DNA of 64,000 bases from Candidatus Undinarchaeales archaeon (lineage in GTDB: Archaea > SpSt-1190 > JASMDC01), in contig JASMDC010000015.1 in assembly GCA_030753015.1 (NCBI GenBank), positions 1-64,000 of the forward strand. Reading direction: 5' to 3'. Below, one piece after another: positions 42,013 through 50,991 of this stretch. Position 1 is the stretch's first letter. Each line of letters starts with the position of its first letter. The translations under genes were made by a program, and so were the position numbers. The notes beneath the pieces were generated by a model. That model did not search any database and had not been told where the DNA came from. It saw nothing but the letters and a program-made list of their open reading frames with translations.

Positions 42013-44160
42013 ATGGGCTTCGAAAAGCTGAAGAAGCGTGCCAAGGACTGGATGAGGGACCTGCCGACACGGCCGTCGGCCTCGGTCACTCCCAAGACCG
42101 AGGAGGGTATGATCCTCGACCGTTTGCGCAAGACCTTCGAGACGGGCGTCGTCAACGCCGAAATAGGTATGTTCCGGTGGACCGGAAAGGGTCCGGAGGA
42201 CACCAAGGCAGAGGACGTTCCCATCTGGCAGCGCCAGCAGGTACGCGAGATCGTGGAGGAGATGGGTGGCGAGTCCACCGTCCACGCCGGTCTGTCGGTC
42301 GACCTCACCTGGCCCACGCCCAACAAACGCATGCAGTCGATCCGGGAGCTGAAACACACCCTACTTTATGCCCGTGACATCAAGGCCAACGTGGTCACCG
42401 TCCACCCCACTACCATGCAGGGCGGTAATGCCTTCTTCGACACCGTTCTCTTCACGCCCGAGACACGCGCGCCATGGTACGGCGGCGGCGAGGCGGAGAT
42501 GTCGCAGCGCAACGAGACCGCCGAACAGGTGGGCTGGTACACACCGCAGTACTTCAAGCGCATGGAAGCATGGCGCAAGGCGCACATGCGCCGCACCCTG
42601 GAGCAGGCCTTCGGCAAGGGGGCCGCAGAGGTCGATGCCGCTATCTACTCGACGGGCATCGAGCTGTACATGAAGTTCCTGCAGGGTATGACCCAGCTCT
42701 TCGGGTTCTACAAAGAGGCCAAGGAGAACCATCTCCCCATGGCCATCGCCCAGGAGCACTTCAACAATTTCGTTCACATGTCGGCCAAGATCGCCGAGAA
42801 TCCCCAGCTCTCCGAGGAGGAGAAGAAGGCTGAGATCACGGCGCTGGCCAAGGCAGGGTTCCGTTCCGCCCTGTCGGACAGGGGACCCTACCAGGACGCC
42901 TCGCCAGCACACGTGCGACCCTACGCGGAACGGGCGTTCGCGCCCTTCCTCAGTGGCGGGGCGGGCGGCGGCGCAGGCGGCGGCGGCCCCGGTGCTGATA
43001 ACAACGTCGTCGACGCCGTGGGCAAGCAGCTGGCCTCCGTCAAGGAGCAGATCGCCGCCGATCAGGGCGTGGACGCGGACCAGCTCCACCTCACCCCCGA
43101 ACTCGTCGAGGAATACCTTCTCAAGGACGGCAAGACCGGGCTCAAGCACCTGCGCGAGCAGGCGAACAAGTGGAACCCCGGCCTGCGAGGGTTCGACGCA
43201 CGGTACAAGCCTATTACCGAAAAGACCTTCCTCACCACGCTCACCAAGTCGTTCGAGATCCTGCTGGACGACGAGGACATCAAGTCCGTGCTCAATGAGG
43301 GCGAGACCAAGATCGGCCTCGAGAACATGGAGATGACGAACCTCGCCACCGGCGTTCTGGGCTCACCGTACTTCTCCCAGCCCATCCACTTCAAGAAGGC
43401 GCTGAAGCAGATATGGGCGATCGCCAAGCGCAAGGGCATCAAGAACCCGGAGAAGGTCATCGGGATGACCTACGACATCCTCCACGCCTCCACCGGGAAG
43501 GACCCCCTCAAGTTCATGGAAGAGCTGCAGAAGCCGGAGATAGACCCCGAGACCGGGGAGAAGCTCCCCGGCGTGCCTCTCTTCAACGTCCACGTCTCGG
43601 GTGGCCCGATCAACGCCTACGGCGGGACTGCCCACCAGCACGTGGCCATGGGTTCGCGGGGCGATGCCATCACCCAGAAGCACCCCGGCCTCATGGACGA
43701 CATCAAGAAGAAGCTCAAGGAGGCCAAGAGCAAGGGTCTCATCGAGGACGTGCCGGTCATCACCATCGAACCCGGAGAGGGCGGTACCGAGGACACCGAG
43801 CAGACGCTCGCCAACTGGGTGACCGCGGGGGCCGAGCCCTTCTATGCCAAGTACGGCGCCGAGCTCGGGGTGGCCAAGGAGTGGGGTTACGACCAGGCCA
43901 CGGACGAGTACTACAAGGAGAAGGCAGAGCAGCAGAGCCTGAGCGAGTACCCCGGCGAGGGGCTCTACACGGCCATGGACCGTTCCTTCCTCTACCAGGG
44001 TGCACGGGCCACCTTCATGGAGACGCTCTACAGCCAGGGCGGTGCCCAGAAGGGTGTCGCGCCCGGTATGTGGGCAGGCGGAATGAGCCACCGTGACGTC
44101 GCCCAGCTACCCAAGCCCTGGGCGGAGCGCTTCTACTTCTCGGGCCAGGGGAACGAGTAA
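42013..44160 (+). CDS. 715-aa TIM-barrel-like protein (AP endonuclease 2/xylose isomerase-like)
   Basis: A large soluble protein. The first 135 residues look like the start of a sugar-phosphate isomerase/endonuclease IV-type barrel: VNAEIGMFRW, then STVHAGLSVDLTWP, then a helix and ANVVTVHPTTM. Late segments fit the metal-binding C-terminal strands of such barrels: IGLENMEM, LFNVHVSGG...AHQHVAMG and DVPVITIEPGEGG. Between them is an insertion of about 300 residues, including a Gly-rich linker (GGAGGGAGGGGPGADNN). Known family members are about 280 aa, so this is an unusual expanded form. Its reaction is unknown. Confidence 0.55.
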   Translation: MGFEKLKKRAKDWMRDLPTRPSASVTPKTEEGMILDRLRKTFETGVVNAEIGMFRWTGKGPEDTKAEDVPIWQRQQVREIVEEMGGESTVHAGLSVDLTWPTPNKRMQSIRELKHTLLYARDIKANVVTVHPTTMQGGNAFFDTVLFTPETRAPWYGGGEAEMSQRNETAEQVGWYTPQYFKRMEAWRKAHMRRTLEQAFGKGAAEVDAAIYSTGIELYMKFLQGMTQLFGFYKEAKENHLPMAIAQEHFNNFVHMSAKIAENPQLSEEEKKAEITALAKAGFRSALSDRGPYQDASPAHVRPYAERAFAPFLSGGAGGGAGGGGPGADNNVVDAVGKQLASVKEQIAADQGVDADQLHLTPELVEEYLLKDGKTGLKHLREQANKWNPGLRGFDARYKPITEKTFLTTLTKSFEILLDDEDIKSVLNEGETKIGLENMEMTNLATGVLGSPYFSQPIHFKKALKQIWAIAKRKGIKNPEKVIGMTYDILHASTGKDPLKFMEELQKPEIDPETGEKLPGVPLFNVHVSGGPINAYGGTAHQHVAMGSRGDAITQKHPGLMDDIKKKLKEAKSKGLIEDVPVITIEPGEGGTEDTEQTLANWVTAGAEPFYAKYGAELGVAKEWGYDQATDEYYKEKAEQQSLSEYPGEGLYTAMDRSFLYQGARATFMETLYSQGGAQKGVAPGMWAGGMSHRDVAQLPKPWAERFYFSGQGNE

Positions 44161-44181
44161 ACGGCGGCCTGCGCCAAACAT

Positions 44182-44189
44182 TTTATAAA
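44182..44189 (+). promoter_or_regulatory. TATA box for the coiled-coil gene
   Basis: TTTATAAA about 34-41 bases before GTG 44223. Confidence 0.5.
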
Positions 44190-44222
44190 GGAAGAGCAGG
44201 TATCTTTCGATGGGTTAGAGCT

Positions 44223-46367
44223 GTGTCTCCTGATAATGCTGTCGAGGGAAGAATCACGTCCATCGAGGAGAAGATGCGCACCTTCTCCAAGGCCATGCAG
44301 GCCATCGAGGCATTCTCCAACCAGCAGCGGCAGGTCCTCCTCAAGGCGCTGAGCGAAGGGGACAAGACCTCCGCTCTCGTGGAGCGTCTCAACACCCTCG
44401 AGGGCCGGTTCGTCAGGATCGAGCAGGAGGGGCTCAAGTCCACGGAGGACTATCTGGCCGTCGAGGAGCGGATGGGCCGCTCGTCCCAGGAGAACGAGGG
44501 CGCCATCAAGGCCATCTCCGACGAGCTGCGGTCCCTGCGCGAATCGCTGGAGATCGAGATATACAAGTCGTCGGCCAAGGTCGAGAAGAAGGTCGTCACA
44601 CGCCTCGAACCCATCGAGAAGGGGCAGGAGTCCATCACAGCGGTGCGCGACCGCATCACCCTGCTGGAGAAGCTGGTCAACAACCAGCTTACGCCCATCT
44701 CAGGCCGCATCGACACCGTCCAGCAAGGACTGGAGGAGCGGTTCAACAGCATCCAGGAGACCATGAACGAGAAGCTGGGCCGGCTCGAGGAGATCACCGG
44801 ATCCATCAAGGACTTCGTCCCCGAGGCCATCACCCACTCTCAAAGCTCGATCGAGGAACGGATCGATGCCCGCATCGGTGCACGGATGGAAGCGCTCGAG
44901 AATCGTGCTGCCTCGTTCAGTGACATCACCAAGCGCATGGACACGCTCGAGGATAGCCTGAACAAGCAGGTGTCGCCGCTCCGCGACGACGTGGCCATGA
45001 TCAAGGAGAAGGTCACGCTCGAGGTCGACAAGACCATCTCACGCGTGGAATCACGTGTGGACGGCAAGCTCGATCCTCTGTCGACCTGGGTCAGCGGCCT
45101 GAACAAGAAGGTCGAGAGCGTGGAGAAGAAGCTCCAGTCGACGCCCGACCTCGAAGCCCGCCTCACCCGTCTGGAGGGGCTCGTGGAGAGCCAGATCGCA
45201 CCATTGGGCGAGAAGCTCTCGGCGCTTGAGACCACCCTCGGTGTGGACGTGGACGACTCCGTCAACCGCCTCGAAGAGCGGGTGGACGCGCGGATGAGCG
45301 CTGCTGAGAACCGCCTTGGCGAGCGGCTCGGCACCATCAACACCATCATGGACGACCGGTTCTCCGGCGTCGACACCAAGCTCAACGGTCTGGACGAGAC
45401 GACACGGACCAGCGAGGTGCTCGTCGAGCGCGTATCGCGCATCGAGGACCAGCTGGGCGATTCCACCAAGGTGCTGACCGACCGGGTAAACTCCGTCGAG
45501 GTGCTCACCAAGTCGAACCAGGTGGAGGCCATCAACCGGATCGAGGACGTCAAGAACGACGGGATAGGCCCCATGACCAAGGACCTCAAGCGGGTCAAGG
45601 AGTTCATGGCCAAGGCCGCGACCAGCGTGGAGACGGCCGCCATACGCGAGGACATGAACGAGCACGGCACCCAGATCAGGGACCTCATCGCCATCTCCTC
45701 CAAGCTCCTGGACCAGTTCAAGGGCCTCAACACCATACCTCCCAGGATCACCAAGCTCGAGCTCAAGGTCGAGAACCTCGATCCCCTACGCACCGACTTC
45801 CAGAACGTGGTCACCATGACCCGGAAGGTCGGCCGGCTCGTCACCGGCGTGGAGAGCCGCATCTCGAAGAACGAGCGGGAGCTCAAGCGGTTCGACCGCA
45901 CCGAGGATGCGCTGACCACCCTCACCAAGGCGCTGGGCGACGTCACCAAGATAGCCAGCCGCAACGAGCTGGAGCTCGGCTCGCTGCGCGCACGCGAGGT
46001 CCCCAAGACCATCGACGAGCACGAGAAGCGTATCGACGACCTGTTCCGGCTGCAGCAGAAGGTGCTCTACACCAGCGAGGACCTGGCCAAGAAGGTCGGC
46101 GTGTTCCAGAAGACGCTGGGCACCGGTACCGACCTCATGGACGAGGTCGTCCACAAGGTGGAGCGGCGCCTCGAAGTGTTCGAGAAGGAGATGCGCGTGG
46201 TCAAGACCGAGAACGAGAGCATCCGGCTCTCCATGGGCGACGCCATCTCGGCCGCAGCCGACCTCGAGGACGTCAAGAAGGACGTCATCCGCCTGCGTGT
46301 CCGCCAGAAGAAGCTCGGAGAGACGCTGAAGTCCATGAAGGACAGGGTCTCGATGGTCATCGCGTAG
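44223..46367 (+). CDS. long coiled-coil protein, 714 aa
   Basis: The protein is almost entirely heptad repeats, with the recurring unit RLE-RVD-R--A-E and pieces such as LEGRFVRIEQEGLKS and VESRVDGKLDPLSTWVSGLN. There is no ATPase head, signal peptide or membrane span. The repeating hydrophobic spacing (MEALENR, LDGLDE, LEDSLNK) suggests a long parallel coiled coil or a bundle, as in cytoskeletal or apolipoprotein-like proteins. The start is GTG 44223 with a TATA box upstream. A structural role is inferred; the family is not identified. Confidence 0.62.
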   Translation: MSPDNAVEGRITSIEEKMRTFSKAMQAIEAFSNQQRQVLLKALSEGDKTSALVERLNTLEGRFVRIEQEGLKSTEDYLAVEERMGRSSQENEGAIKAISDELRSLRESLEIEIYKSSAKVEKKVVTRLEPIEKGQESITAVRDRITLLEKLVNNQLTPISGRIDTVQQGLEERFNSIQETMNEKLGRLEEITGSIKDFVPEAITHSQSSIEERIDARIGARMEALENRAASFSDITKRMDTLEDSLNKQVSPLRDDVAMIKEKVTLEVDKTISRVESRVDGKLDPLSTWVSGLNKKVESVEKKLQSTPDLEARLTRLEGLVESQIAPLGEKLSALETTLGVDVDDSVNRLEERVDARMSAAENRLGERLGTINTIMDDRFSGVDTKLNGLDETTRTSEVLVERVSRIEDQLGDSTKVLTDRVNSVEVLTKSNQVEAINRIEDVKNDGIGPMTKDLKRVKEFMAKAATSVETAAIREDMNEHGTQIRDLIAISSKLLDQFKGLNTIPPRITKLELKVENLDPLRTDFQNVVTMTRKVGRLVTGVESRISKNERELKRFDRTEDALTTLTKALGDVTKIASRNELELGSLRAREVPKTIDEHEKRIDDLFRLQQKVLYTSEDLAKKVGVFQKTLGTGTDLMDEVVHKVERRLEVFEKEMRVVKTENESIRLSMGDAISAAADLEDVKKDVIRLRVRQKKLGETLKSMKDRVSMVIA

Positions 46368-46514
46368 ACCGGACGCGGACGGTCGGAGCTGCAGTGGGAC
46401 TTATTGGTCAGCGGGAGCGTTCCGGGGATGGCGAAGTTCTGTCCGGAGCCAGGAACACTTGTGTTATACGAAAGCCTACAGATTCAGTCCTTCTTCTTGA
46501 TCCTCCCTTGTCTG

Positions 46515-46544
46515 TTGAGAATCGCTGAGCGAGGCCGCCGATCC
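46515..46544 (+). repeat. dispersed intergenic repeat, copy R1
   Basis: TGAGAATCGCTGAGCGAGGC followed by CGCCGATCC. It matches copies at 48890 and 50864 in the same orientation, with an ATCG...CGAT inverted pair. The surrounding 46368-46563 holds no supported gene. Confidence 0.55.
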
Positions 46545-46563
46545 GGTTATGTGGGATCCCGGC

Positions 46564-46770
46564 CTACGCCGAATTCAAAGTCTTTTCCATTCTAATCATT
46601 ATTACTTCTGTACCCTCAACATTTTGCTTGATTTTCTTGACTTTTCGATATCCCGATTTTATATAGAATTCTTCAGCCGTTATACTTGAAAGAACGAATA
46701 ATAGTCTCTTGTTCTTTTCCCTCGCAATTTGTTCAATGTTGTTGATTAATTTCGTACCTATCCCTTTGCC
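46564..46770 (-). pseudogene. C-terminal half of a GNAT acetyltransferase, cut off by the IS1634-like element
   Basis: The minus strand reads GKGIGTKLINNIEQIAREK and then a typical GNAT ending with EEFYIKSGYRKVKKI. The acetyl-CoA-binding G-KGIGTKL loop is here. Its N-terminal half is at 48499-48760. Removal of 46771-48498 and one TGCC copy joins the two in frame to give 154 aa (87 plus 67). The stop is TAG at 46564-46566. The DNA is AT-rich. As it stands the fragment has no start codon. Confidence 0.85.
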
Positions 46771-46788
46771 ACCCGCTCTTGACAGTTC
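46767..46788. repeat. IS1634-like left end: TGCC target duplication and inverted repeat
   Basis: TGCC at 46767-46770, then ACCCGCTCTTGACAGTTC (46771-46788), which matches the inverse of 48481-48498 at 16 of 18 bases. Confidence 0.85.
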
Positions 46789-48498
46789 GTTCTTGAAACC
46801 CTCGTTTTGATAAGCAAAGAAGCGACTTCCATCCCAACGATCTCCATGTCTAAGGGAAGAGGTAAGTCATCCGGCACAGAAGTCGAGTACGGCAGCGTCC
46901 GTGCCTTATGGGAGATCATAGAGCGTACCCGCCTCATCGAGATTCTCAATAACGCCGCCCCCAAGCGCAACGGCATCCCAGTGGGCGAGCTCACAGTCCT
47001 CATGGCCATCAACCGCTGCCTCGATCCCCAGGCCAAATGGACTATCCCCGAGTGGTACGAGCGGACCTACCTCCCCGAGCTCCTCGGCATCGATCTCCCT
47101 GCGTCGAGCGGCTACCAGACGCTGACGCGTTGCCTTGACTACCTGACCGACCCCGTCCAGGCGGACGTCGAGATGGCGCTCTGCGGCCGTGTGATGGAGG
47201 CCTATCACCTCAAGCCGCGCATGTTCCTGTACGACCTGACCTCGACCTTCGTGGAGGGCGAGGGGGCCGCCCCGATCCTCCAGTACGGGTACAGCCGTGA
47301 CCACCGTCCCGACCGCAAGCAGGTCAACTACGCGCTGTGCGTGACTGCGCCCGAGGGCGTTCCCATGTTCCATGAGGCGTTCCCAGGCAACCAGGTGGAC
47401 TCCAAGACCGTGAAGGAAACGATGGAGCGCTTTCAGGACCGCCACGGCCTCGACGGGTGCCTTGTAGTGGACCGTGGGATCGTCACCTACAAGAACGTCG
47501 AGGAGATCGTGGACGTTCGCGGTCTCGACCTCGTTGGCGGGATGAGGATGAACAACGGCCTCGCCCGCCGCGTGCGGGCGGTGCCTCTCGACGACTACGA
47601 CGAGCCGTTCAAGCGTGGAAAGGAAGTGCTGCAGGCGTACGAGCTGCCGCTGACGATCCGCAAAGTGGAGCGACGGTGCATCCTCTACTACAGCGCGGAG
47701 AAGGCCGGGCGCGACTACAAGACAAGGATGGCCCACCTCGTGAAGGTCGAGGCAGGGATCAAGAAGCTGGCCGAGTCGCTCCGTAGGAGCGGGCGTGGCC
47801 GCAGGCCGACACCCGCGGGGATCGCCGGGAAGATCGACCGGCTCCTTGAGGAGAAGAAGTGCCAGGGGCTGATCACGTGGCGTTTCGTCGGCGGCCGCGG
47901 CGGCCGCCGGCTCAAGTGGGAGCGCGACGAGGCAGCCATACGGGACAGGGAACTGATGGATGGGAAGTACGTTCTCATCACCACGCTGGACCTGTCGCCG
48001 AAGGAGATCCTCGAGACCTACCGCGGCCGCGACACAGTGGAGCGTGCCTTTCGCATCACGAAACAGTCCATCCGCATACGGCCCATCTGGAACAGGAAGG
48101 AGCAGCACATCAGGGCACACCTCTTCATCTGCTTCCTGGCATACCTGCTCATGAGCCTCCTCAAGCTCGACCTGAAGGAGGTGGAGGTCGACCTCACTCC
48201 CGTGAAGGCGCTCAAGAGGATGGGGTATGTTACGGAATGGGTGCCGCGGACGATCCAGGCCGAGGGGGGACAGGATGTCCTTGGAAGGCTCATGCAGAAG
48301 CGTCGTTAGCCCTCGAGGCTAACACCGGCATCCCCCAATGACAATCGCGAGCGGAAGCTCTCATCATTATGCTCGATGATAGGCGATCCAATGGATGATG
48401 ACATCAATATGGGCACGTTTTGTTGGTGATCGTGAGGGAAAATGAGTAATCGAACTCACCTCAATCACGAATCTAATTATGAAATGTCAAGGGCGGGT
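46771..48498 (+). mobile_element. IS1634-like insertion sequence
   Basis: A 1728-bp element with 18-bp imperfect inverted repeats (two mismatches) and a TGCC target duplication (46767-46770 and 48499-48502). It carries one transposase gene. It sits inside a GNAT gene on the opposite strand, whose frame is restored exactly when the element and one TGCC are removed. About 170 bases between the transposase stop and the right end hold no gene. Confidence 0.9.
46846..48309 (+). CDS. IS1634-family transposase
   Basis: A 487-aa DDE transposase of the IS1634 (IS4-like) group. The conserved segments are LYDLTSTFVEG, QYGYSRDHRPDRKQVNYALC, CLVVDRGIVT and the YRGRDTVERAF motif carrying the final Glu. 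The frame is intact. ATG 46846 was chosen; the frame is open further upstream to 46807. It lacks the YxVESxR...RTVKYLG N-terminal segment that many family members have. Confidence 0.88.
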   Translation: MSKGRGKSSGTEVEYGSVRALWEIIERTRLIEILNNAAPKRNGIPVGELTVLMAINRCLDPQAKWTIPEWYERTYLPELLGIDLPASSGYQTLTRCLDYLTDPVQADVEMALCGRVMEAYHLKPRMFLYDLTSTFVEGEGAAPILQYGYSRDHRPDRKQVNYALCVTAPEGVPMFHEAFPGNQVDSKTVKETMERFQDRHGLDGCLVVDRGIVTYKNVEEIVDVRGLDLVGGMRMNNGLARRVRAVPLDDYDEPFKRGKEVLQAYELPLTIRKVERRCILYYSAEKAGRDYKTRMAHLVKVEAGIKKLAESLRRSGRGRRPTPAGIAGKIDRLLEEKKCQGLITWRFVGGRGGRRLKWERDEAAIRDRELMDGKYVLITTLDLSPKEILETYRGRDTVERAFRITKQSIRIRPIWNRKEQHIRAHLFICFLAYLLMSLLKLDLKEVEVDLTPVKALKRMGYVTEWVPRTIQAEGGQDVLGRLMQKRR

Positions 48499-48502
48499 TG
48501 CC
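48481..48502. repeat. IS1634-like right end: inverted repeat and TGCC target duplication
   Basis: GAAATGTCAAGGGCGGGT (48481-48498) is the right inverted repeat; TGCC at 48499-48502 is the second target copy. Confidence 0.85.
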
Positions 48503-48760
48503 ATGACGATCGGGTTCGATAAAGAAATTCCTCACTTGATCATCATCTAAACTTATAGTACCAACTATTCTTTTATCTATTTCAGCGATTAAGATTAAGG
48601 TCTTCTTAGATCTCTCAATTAATACATTTGGGGCATTATGCGGTAGTAATGTATCGATTGCTTCCTTCGAATAATCCTTGATATTCACCGTTTCTAAATT
48701 CTTTGTTATTAGAATACTCAATTCATTCGCATCTTGATCTCTGAATCTGCGAATTATCAT
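48499..48760 (-). pseudogene. N-terminal half of a GNAT acetyltransferase, cut by the IS1634-like element
   Basis: Starts MIIRRFRDQDANELSILITK and runs through LILIAEIDKRIVGTISL to VRNFFIEPDRHG, the GNAT strand just before the acetyl-CoA loop. After codon 87 the frame enters the insertion sequence and ends at 48473 after eight foreign residues. The missing half is at 46564-46770. The segment is AT-rich, like that half, and unlike the surrounding genes. The acetyl acceptor is unknown. Confidence 0.85.
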
Positions 48761-48889
48761 CTTTGTTCCTTGGCATAGTCATGATGTAAATCTTATAGCT
48801 TTGGTCGGAACTCCGCGGTCGATATCGTTCCCTGGCCTTCCACCCACATGGCCCCGATCATCCTGAAATGTGACGATCCTAACGTCGCT

Positions 48890-48913
48890 CGAGACTCGCT
48901 AAGCGGGTCCGCG
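48890..48913 (+). repeat. dispersed intergenic repeat, copy R2
   Basis: CGAGACTCGCTAAGCGGGTC followed by CGCG, preceded by GATCCTAACGTCG. It is similar to copies R1 (46515) and R3 (50864). Confidence 0.5.
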
Positions 48914-48988
48914 TATAGTGAATTCTTGCTCGTTACGCGCCCTAACAAGGCGATCTTTTCGAATGACCGATGGTCATGAAGACTATTC

Positions 48989-49171
48989 ATGTATGTCGGT
49001 CTGATCCTGATGCATATAGGAGCGCCGATAATGTTCCAGAGCATGGTCACGCTCCTGTCGTCGGTCATATGGATCCCGATCATTATCTACTGGATGAAGA
49101 TCGATGAGGCGACGCTGGAAGAGGTCTATGGTAAGGAATATGTCGACTACAAGAACAGAACAATGTTCTGA
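48989..49171 (+). pseudogene. C-terminal fragment of an isoprenylcysteine methyltransferase-like protein
   Basis: The 60 residues MYVGLILMHIGAPIMFQSMV ... WIPIIIYWMKIDEATLEEVY ... EYVDYKNRTMF match the ending of ICMT/PEMT-family membrane methyltransferases (P-YLGL ... EE--L---YG-EY--Y---). Family proteins are about 150-200 aa. A TGA is in frame just upstream, so the N-terminal part, including most of the SAM site, is missing. No promoter is evident. The 228 bases before it (48761-48988) hold only repeat R2. Confidence 0.7.
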
Positions 49172-49322
49172 TGTGAGAATAAAGAGGTCCGCTTTTTGTT
49201 ATACGCACTCAGTGCGGCTAAAGACACTAGATCAAGAGCTCCGGCCCTTGTCCCAAATACACCGCTCTCACACCCCATGGAAAAGAGATTTAAGAAAAAA
49301 GGGTAAAGAATAGTCGGGAAAA

Positions 49323-50156
49323 ATGGAGACCGAGGAAATAAAACGGACCGTGAAAGGCCGCTATGGCGAATGTGCAGAGACCGGTGGCGGGGAAAAGTCC
49401 TGTTGCTGTCCAAATGCTGCCCCCACATGTGCGAGCTTTGCTACCGAGCATGGGCTTTATGGGCAGGAAGAACTCTCCTTGGTCCCGCAAGTCGCTCGTA
49501 CCCTTTCCAAGGGTTGCGGTAACCCCACCGGTTTCGCCGACCTTCGATCCGACGAAGTGGTCGTGGACCTTGGTTGTGGTGCAGGGATCGATATCATTCT
49601 TGCTGCTCATAAGATTGGGCCCGGTGGGAAAGTGATCGGAGTGGATTTTTCTGCAAAGATGATCGAGCGGGCACAGCAGGCAGTGGCCGAGGCGCGCTTG
49701 ACGGATACCATCGAGTTCCATGTCGCTGACCTGGAACGTCTTGAGCTCCCGGATGTCCTTGCCGATGTGGTGATGTCGAACTGCGTCATCAATCTCTGCC
49801 CCGATAAGGTGGCCGTGTATCGCGAAGCCTTTCGTATCCTGAAATCCGGTGGGCGCATAGCCATCTCCGATGTCGTCTTTACTGGAACAATAGACCCCAA
49901 GGTCCAGGAGCGCTTCCGATCGACCTGGGCAGGATGTCTGGGCGGATCGATCAACGAGGAGGACTATTTCGAGATCATCCGAAAGGCAGGCTTCAGACAG
50001 GTCGAGATCGTGTCCCGTCATCCATTATCTCCGGAGGAACTGGAAGCAATGGCATGTTGTCCGGGGCCGGAATTCACCCCTGCTCCTGAAAAAGAGGACC
50101 TTGCTGTGGCTCGAGGGAAAGTGACGAGCATCAAGTTCACAGCGATAAAGCCCTAG
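49323..50156 (+). CDS. arsM: arsenite S-adenosylmethyltransferase
   Basis: Methylates trivalent arsenic with SAM to less toxic, volatile forms. The 277-aa protein has the ArsM pattern: an N-terminal Cys region (KSCCCPNAAPTC), the GCGNP motif before the SAM fold, VVDLGCGAGIDIILAA as motif I, and NCVINLCPDK with a conserved Cys. Another conserved Cys lies in WAGCLGGSI, and a CC pair (MACCPGPEF) comes near the end. No arsR or ars pump gene is adjacent. An ATG at 49323 follows an AT-rich leader (AGATTTAAGAAAAAAGGG). Confidence 0.9.
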   Translation: METEEIKRTVKGRYGECAETGGGEKSCCCPNAAPTCASFATEHGLYGQEELSLVPQVARTLSKGCGNPTGFADLRSDEVVVDLGCGAGIDIILAAHKIGPGGKVIGVDFSAKMIERAQQAVAEARLTDTIEFHVADLERLELPDVLADVVMSNCVINLCPDKVAVYREAFRILKSGGRIAISDVVFTGTIDPKVQERFRSTWAGCLGGSINEEDYFEIIRKAGFRQVEIVSRHPLSPEELEAMACCPGPEFTPAPEKEDLAVARGKVTSIKFTAIKP

Positions 50157-50249
50157 ACCGGCCGATCCAGCCCATCAAGGACGCACCGGCAGCGTTAATC
50201 GATCGCACTTCGGACTTCCATCACCCTTCGGCCGATATACGGCCTACGA

Positions 50250-50672
50250 TTACTTGCTGTCCTCGAACCCTACATCGATCAGGAATCGGGCGAACTCAGT
50301 GTCGACCACCTGGAAATGGTTGATGAGCCAGTTGACCAGGAAGACGTTGATGGAGGTAGCAAGCGCCCGAGTCGCGCCCTCTTCCTGGAAGTCCTCTATC
50401 AAGAGGCCCAGGGTGCGCTTGAACTCGTCGTGCTGCTTCTTGTGGTACGTCATCCCGGGGTAGCCCAGCTCCTCCATGTGCTTCTCTTCCGTGGAGAAGT
50501 GGAAATCGGTGTAGTCGACCATAAAGTCGAGCATCTTCGTGACCTTGCCCGAACCCTGCGTCACCTTAAGGGCACTTGACAGGTTGTTGAACCGTTGTAT
50601 GAGCATCTTGTGCTGCTCATCGATCAGTTCTATTCCCACAGAGTAACTGTCGTCCCATGCGATCGTTGTCAT
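50250..50672 (-). CDS. bacteriohemerythrin-type oxygen-binding protein
   Basis: A 140-aa single-domain hemerythrin. Iron ligands are seen in the usual order: IDEQHKMLIQ, FHFSTEEKHMEELGYP, HKKQHDEF and INHFQVVD. Such proteins bind O2 or NO at a di-iron site, for oxygen sensing, storage or delivery. Start ATG 50672 has GGGAGG 8 bases upstream; the longer frame is not protein-like. It is monocistronic. Confidence 0.9.
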   Translation of the reverse strand: MTTIAWDDSYSVGIELIDEQHKMLIQRFNNLSSALKVTQGSGKVTKMLDFMVDYTDFHFSTEEKHMEELGYPGMTYHKKQHDEFKRTLGLLIEDFQEEGATRALATSINVFLVNWLINHFQVVDTEFARFLIDVGFEDSK

Positions 50673-50991
50673 GTCGTATTCCTCCCTAGATGCCTGTCCA
50701 CAACGAGCCTCCTGACACCCCAAGGTTTTTGTTCCTACCGAATTCCCCTCGGTCAGTTCACTGTCACATGACCGCGTACTCGAGCACGGGAGTGCCGCCG
50801 ACCGCACATGACAGTCGCACTCACGGCACCTGTTCTGCTTAGACGTGTCGACCCTGACGTCGTTTGAGAATCGCTAAGCGGGGCCGCGATCCGAATTCCT
50901 TTGCCGTGAACCGAGATCAAGAACGCTCTTTGAGATCCCCTTCATAAGGTTCAAATATTTGCGTGGGATCCTAGTTGAAGAAGGTGGCTAC
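50673..50991. other. 318-base intergenic stretch with one repeat copy
   Basis: No gene supported on either strand. It holds the hemerythrin leader, repeat R3 at 50864, and a TATA-like CAAATATTTGCG near 50953-50964 before the small gene at 50992. Confidence 0.5.
50864..50892 (+). repeat. dispersed intergenic repeat, copy R3
   Basis: TTGAGAATCGCTAAGCGGGG followed by CCGCGATCC; preceded by GACCCTGACGTCG as in R2. ATCGC...GCGAT can pair. Confidence 0.55.
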
